Shown here one piece after another: positions 25,564-35,661 of a stretch of DNA of 64,000 bases. The position numbers were made by a program, and so were the translations under genes. The stretch's first letter is position 1; every line of letters starts with the position of its first letter. Source of the stretch: an uncultured bacterium (GTDB taxonomy: Bacteria; Cyanobacteriota; Vampirovibrionia; Gastranaerophilales; Gastranaerophilaceae); NCBI GenBank assembly GCA_950022695.1, contig CATLLN010000005.1:62001-126000 (forward strand). Reading direction: 5' to 3'. The notes below the pieces were generated by a model, which worked only from the letters and a program-made list of their open reading frames with translations, was not told the origin of the DNA and ran no database searches.

Positions 25564-26432
25564 TAAAATATTCCTTTCACAAAGTTAGTTAATGTTGTGA
25601 TCCATTCAGTTTGGAATATAAAGCACTTACAGAAATAATACATCATAGGTATTGTAAGTATGAAACTGTCGGTTCTGTCTAGAAATCCGCCATGTCCCGG
25701 TAAGCTTGTACCTGAATCTTTTACTCCTGCATCTCTCTTTATTAAAGATTCACAAAGGTCACCGATTTGCGCAAATACAGTACACATAACACCCGCAAGA
25801 AGTGCAATATACCATTGAACATCTAAATATAAACCAATTCCGACCGCTCCTAAAATCGCAAAAAACATTCCGCCAATAGAGCCTTCAATAGTCTTGTTAG
25901 GGCTAATTACAGGTGCAAGTTTGTGTTTGCCGAATTTTGAACCCACATAATAGCATCCGATATCGGTTAAAAGGATAGCTGTAAACATCATTACAACAAA
26001 ACCTAAGCCGCTGTCGTATTTATCGCATGATAAATCTCTTAAAAATAGTAAGTGTAGAGGAAACCATCCGCAGTAAACCATACCCAGTAAAGTTGTTGCA
26101 ACGTTTGCAATATATGGCTGTCTGCCACGGAATAAAACCCACATAAATGAACACATTGCACATATAGTTAATGTTATTGCAACAAGATCAAAACGTTTAA
26201 AATATACAACAGTAGTAAGAATGGCTTCTGTTAAATAAATGACTTTAAGGCTTGGATAAAAACCTTTATGATTTAATATTTTAACGTATTCACGAGAACC
26301 AACAATTAGCATAAATATTAAAAGAGCAAGTAAATACAATCCTCCTGCCATAATACATAACAAAACAATTGTACCCATTATAAGCCCGGTTAACATTCTT
26401 GTCGCGTTTTTATTCAAGCCTAAATCAATCAT
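25563..26432 (-). CDS. cdsA: Phosphatidate cytidylyltransferase (CDP-diglyceride synthase)
   Basis: 289 aa, about seven membrane spans. Makes CDP-diacylglycerol from CTP and phosphatidate, the precursor of all phospholipids. The family signature lies near the C-terminus: SLIKRDAGVKDSGTSLPGHG followed by GFLDRTDS, with the metal-binding Asp residues present. Overlaps frr upstream by one base and rnc downstream by one base, consistent with a tightly coupled operon. Confidence 0.96.
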   Translation of the reverse strand: MIDLGLNKNATRMLTGLIMGTIVLLCIMAGGLYLLALLIFMLIVGSREYVKILNHKGFYPSLKVIYLTEAILTTVVYFKRFDLVAITLTICAMCSFMWVLFRGRQPYIANVATTLLGMVYCGWFPLHLLFLRDLSCDKYDSGLGFVVMMFTAILLTDIGCYYVGSKFGKHKLAPVISPNKTIEGSIGGMFFAILGAVGIGLYLDVQWYIALLAGVMCTVFAQIGDLCESLIKRDAGVKDSGTSLPGHGGFLDRTDSFILTIPMMYYFCKCFIFQTEWITTLTNFVKGIF

Positions 26433-26998
26433 TATACAGTCATAACCTCTTTTTCTTTTACAGAAACTGCACTGTCAATATTTGTAGTATATTTATCTGT
26501 TAATTTTTGGATTTTATCTTGGTTGTCTTTTACCATATCTTCAGGAAGATTTTCGCTTTTTTCAAGTTTTTTAAGATTATCAGTCATATCGCGGCGGATA
26601 TTTCTTACTGCAACTTTAGCATCTTCACCTAATTTTTTAACTTCTTTAGCAATTTCACGTCTTCTATCTTCAGTTAGAGGCGGGAAAGTTAATCTGATAC
26701 AAGTACCATCGCTGTTTGGAGTAATTCCGATTTCAGCTTTAATAATAGCTTTTTCGATTTCTTTCATAATTGTTTTATCATACGGTGTAATAACAAGGGT
26801 TGTACCGTCTTGAACAGAAACCTGTGACATTTGTCTTAATGGAGTTAAAGCTCCGTAATATTCTACGATAACTTTATCTAATATACCCGGATTAGCACGT
26901 CCTGTACGGATAGAACCGAATTCTTTTTGAAGCTGTGCGATAGCTTTTTCCATTTTTTCTTCGCCGAATAAAAATAATTCTTCTAACGATTCTGTCAT
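26432..26998 (-). CDS. frr: Ribosome recycling factor
   Basis: 188 aa, normal length. Splits post-termination ribosomes with EF-G. Conserved segments include GSIRTGRANPGILDKVIVEYYGALTPL, IRLTFPPLTEDRR and AKVAVRNIRRD. An AGAGG sequence precedes the ATG (revealed on the minus strand). Placed between pyrH and cdsA, the classic order for many bacteria. Confidence 0.97.
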   Translation of the reverse strand: MTESLEELFLFGEEKMEKAIAQLQKEFGSIRTGRANPGILDKVIVEYYGALTPLRQMSQVSVQDGTTLVITPYDKTIMKEIEKAIIKAEIGITPNSDGTCIRLTFPPLTEDRRREIAKEVKKLGEDAKVAVRNIRRDMTDNLKKLEKSENLPEDMVKDNQDKIQKLTDKYTTNIDSAVSVKEKEVMTV

Positions 26999-27022
26999 TT
27001 TTTACCTCTTTCGTATAAATTA

Positions 27023-27733
27023 TTAACTAATATATGTTCCTATTTTTTGACCATTTAAGATATCTTTAATACCGTTTTCTTTTTTGAAATCAAAGACTAC
27101 AATCGGTATTTTATTTTGTTTACATAAAGCGCATGCTGAAGTATCCATAACTTTCAAGCCGTCTTTAATAATATCGTCATAAGTAATATTATCAAGTTTT
27201 TTAGCTTCAGGGTTTGTGTTCGGATCGTCTGTGTAAACTCCGTCTACACCGTTTTTAGCCATAAGCATAGCTTCAGCATTTATTTCGGATGCTCTTAGAG
27301 CTGCTGCTGTGTCTGTTGTAAAGAACGGATTTCCTGTACCGGCTGCAAATATTACTACTCTGCCTTTTTCAAGGTGTCTGATTGCGCGGTGGCGGATATA
27401 TGGTTCCGCGATTTGATTCATTGCGATTGCAGACTGAACTCTGCATTGAACGTCAATTTGTGTTAAAGCGCTTTGAAGAGCAATAGCATTCATTACTGTT
27501 GCAAGCATTCCTACATAATCGCCTGAAGCTTGATCCATACCAAGTTTTGCACTGTTTTTCATTCCGCGGAAAATATTTCCGCCGCCTACTACAACTGCAA
27601 CTTGAGCACCTGCTTCAGTTACTTTTTTTATTTCGTTAGCAATCATTTTTACAGGATTTTGGTCAATCCCGAATTGCTGTTCGCCTAAAAGAGCTTCTCC
27701 GCTAATCTTTAATAAAATTCTGTTATATTTCAA
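27023..27733 (-). CDS. pyrH: UMP kinase
   Basis: 236 aa, starting at a TTG codon with a GGGAG sequence about 9 bases upstream. Phosphorylates UMP to UDP. Motifs: [11 protein letters not shown] at residues 6-16, [11 protein letters not shown] near 48, the [14 protein letters not shown] segment, and the C-terminal GTYI. First gene of the pyrH-frr-cdsA-rnc-rpe run; 24 bases before frr. Confidence 0.96.
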   Translation of the reverse strand: MKYNRILLKISGEALLGEQQFGIDQNPVKMIANEIKKVTEAGAQVAVVVGGGNIFRGMKNSAKLGMDQASGDYVGMLATVMNAIALQSALTQIDVQCRVQSAIAMNQIAEPYIRHRAIRHLEKGRVVIFAAGTGNPFFTTDTAAALRASEINAEAMLMAKNGVDGVYTDDPNTNPEAKKLDNITYDDIIKDGLKVMDTSACALCKQNKIPIVVFDFKKENGIKDILNGQKIGTYIS

Positions 27734-27795
27734 AATTGATATCTCCCTTATTCTTTGCTTATAATCCTAGCGTAAAGATAGTTTAAAGTAAAGCT

Positions 27796-28536
27796 TTACT
27801 CCAAAGTTTCCTGTATTGAAATTGAATCAACTCCATCTAAACTTTGGAATGATTTGTATAAATCTTTAATTGGTTTTCTTGAAATTACATCAATTATACA
27901 GGTAATTTTGGTACTTGAATTATCTGCAGTTATGGATTTTCTTGAAAGCTGGGAAATGTTTTTATAAGTATCAATTATGTAATCCTGAATTTTATCGGCA
28001 AATTCATTAAGACATACAACGGCAATTTTTACACGCGTAGTCCTTTTTGTGCTGCTTGGTAGAACTTTTCTTTCAAATACTCTTATAGAAACAAGTGTTA
28101 ATATAGAAAGCAGTGTTCCGGCAAATGCAATATCAAACATCCCCGAACCGCATGCCATACCTATACTTGCAGCTATCCACAGGGTTGCGGCTGTAGTTAA
28201 GCCAAGAACTATAGGACCGTTTCTAAGAACCGTACCAGCACCGATAAAACCGATACCGGTGACGATTTGAGCGGCAACACGTGAAGTATCTCTTATACCT
28301 GTAGCCTGATCTATTAAAACATTATCTCCCGGTGCAAATGTTGGAAAGCCGTATATAGAAATAAGAGTAAATACGCAAGCACCCAAACACACAAGAATAT
28401 GTGTTCTTAATCCTGCATATTTGTTAGTAAGTTCACGTTCTAACCCAATGCAGAAACCAAAAATTACGGCAACTGCTATTCTGATAAAATAATCCAGATT
28501 TATAATATTTTGTAAATGCTCAATTGTTGTTTCCAT
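27796..28536 (-). CDS. mgtC: MgtC/SapB family membrane protein
   Basis: 246 aa. About four N-terminal membrane spans with FGFCIGLERELTNKYAGLRTH, GIGFIGAGTVLRNGP and LTTAATLWIAASIGMACG, followed by a cytoplasmic ACT-like C-terminal domain (about residues 165-246). The family is linked to magnesium limitation and membrane potential control, but the biochemical role is unclear. It lies 9 bases after the TPR gene, at the end of a peptide-type transporter operon. A 14-base palindrome (AGTAAAGCTTTACT) spans its stop codon. Confidence 0.88.
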   Translation of the reverse strand: METTIEHLQNIINLDYFIRIAVAVIFGFCIGLERELTNKYAGLRTHILVCLGACVFTLISIYGFPTFAPGDNVLIDQATGIRDTSRVAAQIVTGIGFIGAGTVLRNGPIVLGLTTAATLWIAASIGMACGSGMFDIAFAGTLLSILTLVSIRVFERKVLPSSTKRTTRVKIAVVCLNEFADKIQDYIIDTYKNISQLSRKSITADNSSTKITCIIDVISRKPIKDLYKSFQSLDGVDSISIQETLE

Positions 28537-28545
28537 ATTTTCCTC

Positions 28546-29232
28546 TTATCTGTAATTCCTTTTATATTCAATTTCTTTTACTCTTTTTGAATATTTTTTA
28601 TAGTCAGTCGTTTTACCAAGTTGTTTTGAAATTACAACTTTATCTTTTAATACATCAAGATTGTTCGGAGCAAATTTCAATACCTTATTAATTGAAATTT
28701 CAGCTTCTTTCCATTTCTTTTCGCCCATTTGAACTTCTGCAAGATATCTGTAATTTATTATTTTTCCCGGATTTTCTTTTAAAAGTTCATTTACCAAAAC
28801 TTTTGCGGTATCAATATCTCCAATTTTTATGTAGATTTGCGTTAAGAAAGTTTTATCATTTAATTCTTTGGCAATTTCAAGTGCATCAGCATATTTCCCT
28901 GAGTGCAGGTAAGCGTACCCAGCAAGACGGGTTATTGCATTTTTGATAATACTGTCAGTATTTGTTTTTTTATATTCTTCATAATATTTTATTGCTTCAT
29001 CAAAGTTCCCGCTTAAAATTAATGACGGCATAATTGATTCAATTGTGTAAGTTTTTTGTGCAGGGAATATAGAATATTTAACAGCTTTTTTCAGATAATC
29101 TGTTTGACAATTTTCTTCATCTCCGTATGCTATCCAAACAAATATAAATGGTAATATCCAAACAAATAATAAAACTGCACATAATATCATTATTGAAGAT
29201 ATTACAATCGCAATTTTAGAATCTTTTTTCAT
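28546..29232 (-). CDS. Membrane-anchored TPR protein
   Basis: 228 aa: one N-terminal membrane span (about residues 9-31, ending FVWIAYGDEENC) and then about four tetratricopeptide-like helical pairs (SGNFDEAIKYYEEYKK, HSGKYADALEIAKELN, IGDIDTAKVLVNELLK, KWKEAEISINKVLKFAPNN). Such domains scaffold protein assemblies. Located between the transporter permease genes and mgtC on the same strand, 10 bases after the OppC-type gene. Specific partner unknown. Confidence 0.75.
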   Translation of the reverse strand: MKKDSKIAIVISSIMILCAVLLFVWILPFIFVWIAYGDEENCQTDYLKKAVKYSIFPAQKTYTIESIMPSLILSGNFDEAIKYYEEYKKTNTDSIIKNAITRLAGYAYLHSGKYADALEIAKELNDKTFLTQIYIKIGDIDTAKVLVNELLKENPGKIINYRYLAEVQMGEKKWKEAEISINKVLKFAPNNLDVLKDKVVISKQLGKTTDYKKYSKRVKEIEYKRNYR

Positions 29233-29242
29233 ACATTTCTCC

Positions 29243-30310
29243 CTATCTTGTTTTTGATTGCGGATCTAAGATATCTCTTATAGTATCACCTATTACATTA
29301 AATGCCAAAACTGATACAAAAATTAAAAATCCCGGAGTGAGAAGCCACGGTCTGTATAAAATATTTGTAAACTCCTGTGCTTCTTTAAGCATATTTCCCC
29401 AGCTTGCATCAGGCTGCTGAATTCCTAAACCTAAAAAGCTTAAGCCTGATTCTGATAATATATAAGAAGGAACAGACAATGTCATTGCAACTATTACAAA
29501 ACTTGTGGTTTGCGGCAGAATATGTTTTGTAATTATACGCATTCTTGAAGCTCCGATAGAACGTGCGGCTTGAACGTATTCTTGGTTTTTTATTGATAAA
29601 ACCATTCCGCGAACAACCCTTGCAAATCCTGCCCAGCCAATTAGTGCAAGGATTATTACAATAAGCAAAAATCTTTGTGTACTTGTCATTCCAGATGGTA
29701 GAATTGATGCCAGAATAATTAAAAGATAAAAACTTGGAATTGACATAATGGCTTCGGCAAACCGCATCATAATTGAATCAACTTTCCCGCCGAAATAACC
29801 TGAGATTCCTCCGTATAAAAGCCCGATAGGAAACAAAACGAGCAGGGCAAGAAATCCTATTGTCATTGAAATTCTTCCGCCAAAAAGCAGGCGTGAAAAT
29901 ACGTCGCGGCCGTTTATGTCTGTCCCAAGAAGAAATATTCTGCCGTCTTTATCTGTTGTAAACAAATGACGTTTCATCGGGATTAAGCCTAAAAATTTAT
30001 ATGGCTGCCCCTGAGAGAAGAATTTTATATAATGTTTTTTAGAACGATCAAGTGTGTATTTTATTTCTAAGTTTTCGTTATCAAATTCTCTGACATAATT
30101 ATATGTATAAGGCTTTGAAAGTTTTCCGTCTTTATCAATTGTGAAAATCTTTGATGGCGGAACGTATGCCATTGTTCTGTCTGAAAAATCCTTTGTATAA
30201 GGCGCGATAAAATCTGCAAAAAATAATGCCGCGTAGATTACCGCAAGAACGATAAGCGAAATTCTTGCAAATTTATCTTTCCATAATTGTTGAAAAACTT
30301 CTTTTATCAT
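29243..30310 (-). CDS. Peptide/nickel-type ABC transporter permease, OppC/DppC-like
   Basis: 355 aa. One N-terminal span, a long extracytoplasmic insertion (about residues 35-120), then the permease domain with the EAA loop ARSIGASRMRIITKHILPQT and the end LAFNVIGDTIRDILDPQ, the characteristic OppC-type finish. Overlaps the OppB-type gene by 4 bases. No ATPase genes (OppD/OppF) are adjacent, so these must be encoded elsewhere. Substrate unproven. Confidence 0.9.
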   Translation of the reverse strand: MIKEVFQQLWKDKFARISLIVLAVIYAALFFADFIAPYTKDFSDRTMAYVPPSKIFTIDKDGKLSKPYTYNYVREFDNENLEIKYTLDRSKKHYIKFFSQGQPYKFLGLIPMKRHLFTTDKDGRIFLLGTDINGRDVFSRLLFGGRISMTIGFLALLVLFPIGLLYGGISGYFGGKVDSIMMRFAEAIMSIPSFYLLIILASILPSGMTSTQRFLLIVIILALIGWAGFARVVRGMVLSIKNQEYVQAARSIGASRMRIITKHILPQTTSFVIVAMTLSVPSYILSESGLSFLGLGIQQPDASWGNMLKEAQEFTNILYRPWLLTPGFLIFVSVLAFNVIGDTIRDILDPQSKTR

Positions 30311-31281
30311 GATGATTTCACCCTTATTCTCGGATCTGTGATGATAAGGAGAATATCCGCAATTAAATTACCTAAAACAAGCATTATCGCACCCATCATC
30401 AAAGATGCCATAACAAGATTTATGTCTGATTTTAATACTGCTTCTAAAATAAGTCTGCCAAGTCCCGGGTATTGAAAAACGTATTCGGTCAACGCCGCGC
30501 CGGATAAAAGTCCGGCAAATTCAAACCCTAAAAGTGTAATCATAGGATTTACCGCATTACGAAGAGCGTGTTTATATATTACCATCCATTCTGGCAAGCC
30601 TTTTGCTCGTGCAAATTTTACATAATCGCTGTCTAAAACATCAAGCATATTTGCTCTCATCTGGCGTTGTAAGCCTGCAAGAGAAATTGTAAACAATACA
30701 AAAACAGGTAAAATTAAATGATACGCAATGTCTAAGACTTTATTGCCAAAACTCATATCCGCAAAATTCGGGCTGGTTAAGCCGCCAATCGGAAACCATC
30801 CTGTCTTAACCGCAAACATTAAAAGTAATACAGCAAAGAAAAATGACGGTATTGCCATCCCTATACTTGTTAAAACCGTTAAAATCCTGTCAAAATTTGT
30901 TTTCCAGTGTACTGCCGCGATAATCCCTAATGGAACTCCGACAAGCCAGGTTAAAAAGATTACAATTGTTGTTAAAAGCAGTGTATTTGGTATTCTTTCT
31001 TTTAATTTTTGGCTTACTTTTTCGCCGTTTGAAGTTACCCCTAAATCGCCTTTTACAAAAGATAATGCCCATTTGCCGTATTGTACAATAATAGGCTTAT
31101 CAAGTCCGAGTCTTTGTCGTTCTTTTTCAACTGTTACCGGTGAAATAGACGGGTTTAGTTTTAACTCGGCAAGAGGGTCTACTGGAGACAGTCTGATTAT
31201 AAAAAAGCTTATCAAAGATACCATTATTAGTAATGGTATTGTTTGAAGTATTCTTTTAAATATGTATTTTATTGTTTCCAC
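30307..31281 (-). CDS. Peptide/nickel-type ABC transporter permease, OppB/DppB-like
   Basis: 324 aa, six spans. N-terminus YIFKRILQTIPLLIMVSLISF and the lipid-facing RLSPVDPLAELKLNPSISP segment are typical; EAA loop is KFARAKGLPEWMVIYKHALRN; the C-terminus ends near ADILLIITDPRIR. Pairs with the OppC-type permease downstream. The ATG overlaps the substrate-binding gene's stop by one base. Confidence 0.92.
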   Translation of the reverse strand: METIKYIFKRILQTIPLLIMVSLISFFIIRLSPVDPLAELKLNPSISPVTVEKERQRLGLDKPIIVQYGKWALSFVKGDLGVTSNGEKVSQKLKERIPNTLLLTTIVIFLTWLVGVPLGIIAAVHWKTNFDRILTVLTSIGMAIPSFFFAVLLLMFAVKTGWFPIGGLTSPNFADMSFGNKVLDIAYHLILPVFVLFTISLAGLQRQMRANMLDVLDSDYVKFARAKGLPEWMVIYKHALRNAVNPMITLLGFEFAGLLSGAALTEYVFQYPGLGRLILEAVLKSDINLVMASLMMGAIMLVLGNLIADILLIITDPRIRVKSS

Positions 31282-33122
31282 TATTTACCTCTATAAATTT
31301 CTTCAATATTGTGTGTAATCCCGCTCAAACCTGAAGGATAAATATTTTTGAATTTATCCCTTATAGCAACAATTATTACCGGTGAATAAATGTATATAAA
31401 AGGTTTTTGCAAGTATACAATTTCCTGATATTTGTCATAATATTTTTTTCTGTCTTCAAATTTTGTTGCTAAAGCTCCTTTTGTAAAGCATTCATCAAGT
31501 TCTTTTTCCCAAGGCAGAATTTTATCCTTACCTTCTTGCGGTAATCTCATATTAAACATATGTAAACGTCCGTCAGATAACCAGACATTTTTTCCTCCGT
31601 TAGGCTCTAAAGATGAACCTGTAAGCCCCATTATAACCATATCCCAATCAAATGTGCTGACAAGTTTATTGACAAGTGAATTAAACTCAATCGGTTTAAA
31701 GTTTACTTTCATTCCTAAGTCTTCAAGGTCTTGTTTTACCATAACTCCGATTGCTTCGCGCTCAGTGTTTCCTGCATTTGTATACAGATCAAATTCTACG
31801 CGGTTGCCGTCTTTATCGTAAAGTTTACCTTTTTTTGTATAAAATCCTGATTTTTTAAGTAATTCACGGGATTTTTCAAGATTTCTGCTGTATGGTTTTA
31901 TATTTTTATTCAGGTAAATCGAGTTTAGGCTTTCCGGAGTGAAAAGAGGTTCACCGATGCCGTTTGCGATGTTAAATACCATATTTTTTCTGTCAATTGC
32001 ATAATCTACAGCTTGACGGAAGTTTAAATCCTGAAACCATTTTTGTTTTGTCGGGTTTACATAAAACTTGCCGTTTTTCCCTTTACGGTTATTTAGATTC
32101 ATAGAAAGATACATTGTACCAGTTGCAGGACCTAAATTGTATAACTTGAAATCAGAATGTGCTTCTAAGGATTTATACCTTGCAACTTTTGAACCTTGAA
32201 GTGAGATTACATCAAGTTCTTTAGCCTCAAATTTCAGGACTTCGTTGTTTAAATCACCTACAATTAAATATATAAATCTATCTAGATACGGAAGCTTTTG
32301 TTTTTCTTTATTTATTTCGTAATAATTCGGGTTTCGTTCAAATACAACTCGCTGTGCCGGTACGTATTCTTTAAGTTTAAAAGCACCTGAAACTACAATA
32401 TCTTTCGGCGGTGTTGTTGTACTTAAAAATCTGTCAAATGTTTCTGCTCCGCCTTTTACTGCAGGAAGAAAATAATGTTTTGGCGCAATTGAAGCTGAAA
32501 GCATTCTGATAAACGGGGCATACGGTTTCGGGGTTGTGAATTCAACCGTGTAATCATCTATCTTGCTAACAGTCGGAAGCTTGTCATCAATTACAAGAGA
32601 ATCTCTTGTTGAAGTGTCGCCAAGTCCCGCAAAAATTATATCACTCCATGTAAAAACAACATCGTCAGCTGTAATCGGTTTTCCGTCAGACCATTTTATT
32701 CCGCGGCGAAGATGTATGATGTAAGTTTTTCCGTCCGGTGAAATTTCGTATGATTTAGCAAGTTTCGGAGCTGGCTGTCCTGTAACAGGGTTTGTAGTCA
32801 AAAGCCCGTCAAACATTACCCCTGCCATAGTTGAAGACGTATTATCTTTACTATTAAACGGATTAAAAGTTTTCGGACCTTCGCCTATTGTTGAAGCTAT
32901 AAGTTCTCCTCCGAAATTCCCCAAAGGTGCTTGAGACTCAAGGTAATCCACACCGTCAATAGTTACATTTTTAGGCGCAGGATAAGAGGTTAATTCAGCA
33001 GAACTGCTGCCTGAAGGGGTACGGGTTTCTGTAATAATATCAGAATCTTTTACAAGGCAAGCTTTGCAAAGCACACCAATAAGTAAAATAACTAATAATA
33101 CCCTAAAAACTCTCCTAATCAT
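31281..33122 (-). CDS. Solute-binding protein family 5 (oligopeptide/nickel type)
   Basis: 613 aa. An N-terminal hydrophobic segment (about residues 5-24) precedes Cys residues at positions 20 and 23, but the sequence before them is a poor lipobox, so the protein may be a lipoprotein or remain membrane-anchored. The mature part has the SBP_bac_5 pattern: AKSYEISPDGKTYIIHLRRGIKWSDG, ITADDVVFTW, LNNRKGKNGKFY and the FNIANGIGEPLFTP segment. It captures the ligand for the two permeases downstream; ligand unknown. Confidence 0.9.
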   Translation of the reverse strand: MIRRVFRVLLVILLIGVLCKACLVKDSDIITETRTPSGSSSAELTSYPAPKNVTIDGVDYLESQAPLGNFGGELIASTIGEGPKTFNPFNSKDNTSSTMAGVMFDGLLTTNPVTGQPAPKLAKSYEISPDGKTYIIHLRRGIKWSDGKPITADDVVFTWSDIIFAGLGDTSTRDSLVIDDKLPTVSKIDDYTVEFTTPKPYAPFIRMLSASIAPKHYFLPAVKGGAETFDRFLSTTTPPKDIVVSGAFKLKEYVPAQRVVFERNPNYYEINKEKQKLPYLDRFIYLIVGDLNNEVLKFEAKELDVISLQGSKVARYKSLEAHSDFKLYNLGPATGTMYLSMNLNNRKGKNGKFYVNPTKQKWFQDLNFRQAVDYAIDRKNMVFNIANGIGEPLFTPESLNSIYLNKNIKPYSRNLEKSRELLKKSGFYTKKGKLYDKDGNRVEFDLYTNAGNTEREAIGVMVKQDLEDLGMKVNFKPIEFNSLVNKLVSTFDWDMVIMGLTGSSLEPNGGKNVWLSDGRLHMFNMRLPQEGKDKILPWEKELDECFTKGALATKFEDRKKYYDKYQEIVYLQKPFIYIYSPVIIVAIRDKFKNIYPSGLSGITHNIEEIYRGK

Positions 33123-33285
33123 GTCTTTAAGATAACATAAAAAGAGTTAAATGTATTCTCTTTGTGGTTAATGTTAATTATCTTAATCTTTTTATTGCAA
33201 TTGGTTTATTTACGGTTGTATAATTATTAAAAGGCATGAATGGGGCATGCTTTACATAAAATTTAATCAGATTACGGAGGTTAGT

Positions 33286-35307
33286 GTGTCAGACGGAAGT
33301 GTATATGTTGAGGAGTCGTTGAATCTTTCGGAAAATGCCGTTAAGGTTTTGGAAAAAAGATATTTAAAAAGAGATAAAGACGGTAATTGTGTTGAAAAAC
33401 CTGCCGATATGTTCAGAAGGGTTGCTGATACAATTGCAGCAGGTGATTTACAGTTCGGAAAATCAGAATCAGATGTTAAGATTTTGTCTGACAGATTTTA
33501 TAAAGCGATTACAAGCCGTTACTTTATGCCAAACTCACCGACTTTGATGAATGCGGGACGTGAATTAGGACAATTGGCTGCTTGTTTTGTATTGCCGGTT
33601 GAAGATAGTTTGGAAGGTATTTTTGAAACAGTTAAAAATACAGCACTTATTCATAAATCAGGCGGAGGTACCGGATTTTCATTTTCAAGATTAAGACCTA
33701 AAAACAGTGTAGTTCGTTCTACAATGGGTGTTTCATCCGGGCCAGTATCTTTTATGGAAGTCTTTAACGCCGCAACTGAAGCTGTTAAGCAAGGTGGTAC
33801 AAGACGCGGTGCGAATATGGGTATCTTAAGAGTTGATCACCCTGATATTATTGATTTTATCAACTGTAAATCTGATAATAATAAATTAAATAACTTTAAT
33901 ATATCTGTAGCTATTACCGATAAATTCATGGAAGCGTATTTAGCAGGTGAAGATTATGATCTGGTAAGTCCTCAAAATAATGAAGTTGTCGGCAGAATGA
34001 ATGCTAAAGAAGTTTTTGATCTTATTGTTGATGGAGCTTGGAGAAACGGAGAACCGGGAATTGTATTTATTGACAAGATGAATTCTGATAATCCTACACC
34101 ATTGGTTGGTGCTATTGAATCAACAAACCCTTGTGGAGAAGTTCCGTTGCTGCCTTATGAAGCTTGTAACCTTGGCTCAATTAATCTTGGTTTAATGCTT
34201 AAAAAAGAATCCGGGAATTGGAATGTTGATTGGGATTTACTTGAGCAAACTACAAGAACTGCAATGAGATTTTTGGATAACGTTATTGCTGTAAATAATT
34301 ATCCGCTTCCACAGATTTCTAAAATGGTTCAAAATAACAGAAAAATCGGGCTTGGTGTAATGGGCTGGGCTGATATGTTAATGAAAATGGGCTTATCTTA
34401 TAATTCAGAAGAGGGTACAAAACTTGCCGGTCAGGTTATGGAATTCATTAATTATGTATCAAAAACAGAATCTATTGAGCTTGCAAAAGAACGCGGAAGC
34501 TTTAATAACTTTAGAGGCAGTATTTACGATTCTGAAAATTATTTGTTTAACAAATATAAAGGAAAATCATCAGGTAAAGTTTCTGATGAAAAATGGGCGC
34601 AAATTGATGCTGATATAAAAAAATACGGTTTGCGTAATGCTACAACAACATGCATTGCTCCAACCGGTACGATTTCAATGATAGCATCAGCTTCCGGTGG
34701 TGTTGAACCGTTATTCGGGCTTGTATTCTCAAGACTGATTATGGACGGTACAGAAATGCTTGAAGTAAATCCTATATTTAAGGATTATATGGTATCTCAC
34801 GGCTTGTATTCTCAAGAGATTATGTCACAGATTGCAGCTGATGGTACTATTGCACATGTCGAGGGCGTTTCGGATGAAGTTAAACAGATTTTTGCAACAG
34901 CTCATGATGTTTCGCCATACTGGCATGTAAAAATGCAGGCAGCATTCCAGCTTCACACGGATAATGCCGTATCAAAAACCGTTAACTTTGTAGAATCAGC
35001 AACCCGCGAAGATATCAAAGAAGCTTATATTCTGGCTTATAAAAATAATTTAAAAGGTATAACAGTTTATCGGAACAATTCACGTCAATTCCAACCGATG
35101 AATCTGGATGACAAAAAGAAAGAAAAAACAATTGAAATGAAGGCAGTTGATTCAAAGCCGTCCGTTGAAGAAAAGAAAGAGAACGTAGAAGAGTACAATC
35201 CGTCAGGTGAAGTTAAGACTGTTAAATGTCCTGAATGCGGTACTGAAATTCAGATGGCAGAAGGATGTTTTATCTGCTTGAATTGCGGATATTCAGGCTG
35301 TTCATAA
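33286..35307 (+). CDS. nrdJ: Adenosylcobalamin-dependent ribonucleotide reductase
   Basis: 673 aa from the GTG at 33286, which has GGAGG (33276-33280) at ideal distance; an in-frame ATG at 33247 has no ribosome site and is less likely. Class II RNR reducing ribonucleotides to deoxyribonucleotides without oxygen. Seen: NSPTLMNAGRELGQLAACFVLPVEDS, the radical-site motif STNPCGEVPLL, EACNLGSINLGL, and the C-terminal zinc-ribbon-like CPECG...CLNCGYSGC redox tail. Indicates B12 dependence. No cobalamin riboswitch is visible in the 160 bases upstream. Followed by a terminator. Confidence 0.93.
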   Translation: MSDGSVYVEESLNLSENAVKVLEKRYLKRDKDGNCVEKPADMFRRVADTIAAGDLQFGKSESDVKILSDRFYKAITSRYFMPNSPTLMNAGRELGQLAACFVLPVEDSLEGIFETVKNTALIHKSGGGTGFSFSRLRPKNSVVRSTMGVSSGPVSFMEVFNAATEAVKQGGTRRGANMGILRVDHPDIIDFINCKSDNNKLNNFNISVAITDKFMEAYLAGEDYDLVSPQNNEVVGRMNAKEVFDLIVDGAWRNGEPGIVFIDKMNSDNPTPLVGAIESTNPCGEVPLLPYEACNLGSINLGLMLKKESGNWNVDWDLLEQTTRTAMRFLDNVIAVNNYPLPQISKMVQNNRKIGLGVMGWADMLMKMGLSYNSEEGTKLAGQVMEFINYVSKTESIELAKERGSFNNFRGSIYDSENYLFNKYKGKSSGKVSDEKWAQIDADIKKYGLRNATTTCIAPTGTISMIASASGGVEPLFGLVFSRLIMDGTEMLEVNPIFKDYMVSHGLYSQEIMSQIAADGTIAHVEGVSDEVKQIFATAHDVSPYWHVKMQAAFQLHTDNAVSKTVNFVESATREDIKEAYILAYKNNLKGITVYRNNSRQFQPMNLDDKKKEKTIEMKAVDSKPSVEEKKENVEEYNPSGEVKTVKCPECGTEIQMAEGCFICLNCGYSGCS

Positions 35308-35323
35308 GCTTTGTATGAATTAA

Positions 35324-35357
35324 GAAAAGCCTCTCGTTTATTTGAGAGGCTTTTTAT
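35324..35357. terminator. Terminator after nrdJ
   Basis: AAAAGCCTCTC / GAGAGGCTTTTT stem with a loop of about 7 bases and a T-rich tail, between nrdJ and the convergent small gene. Confidence 0.9.
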
Positions 35358-35569
35358 TATACTAATTCTATTTGTTTATACAATGGAATATCTTTTAAAA
35401 TATTTTCTATGTTAGGTGTTGAAACTTTAAATTTTAATTTTTTATTTCGCAGTTTACAGTTTGAGGAAATCATTATAATCGCTTTTGTTGTTTCAAACAG
35501 ATTTAAATCTCTTAAATCAATGATTTCATTTGCTGAATTATAAAATTTATGTTTAAAATCTTTAGTCAT
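35357..35569 (-). CDS. Small hypothetical protein, possibly STAS-like remnant
   Basis: 70 aa, no clear ribosome site. The segment NEIIDLRDLNLFETTKAIIMI followed by KLKFKVSTPNIENILKDIPLY recalls the strand-helix-strand core of STAS domains, but it is too short for a full domain and the similarity is only by eye. Could also be a real but lineage-specific small gene. It ends inside the nrdJ terminator region. Confidence 0.4.
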   Translation of the reverse strand: MTKDFKHKFYNSANEIIDLRDLNLFETTKAIIMISSNCKLRNKKLKFKVSTPNIENILKDIPLYKQIELV

Positions 35570-35661
35570 ATTTATAAAATCGGTAAAATTTTTAAAAATA
35601 ATGATAAGAATTTGTAAAGATACTGTATTTGTATAATTATTTTGAGTTAAGTGAGGTGGAT

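Noticed and set aside
33123-33285. Cobalamin riboswitch before nrdJ
   Set aside because: The stretch is short and A/T-rich, and I could not find a B12-box-like element or multi-stem layout.
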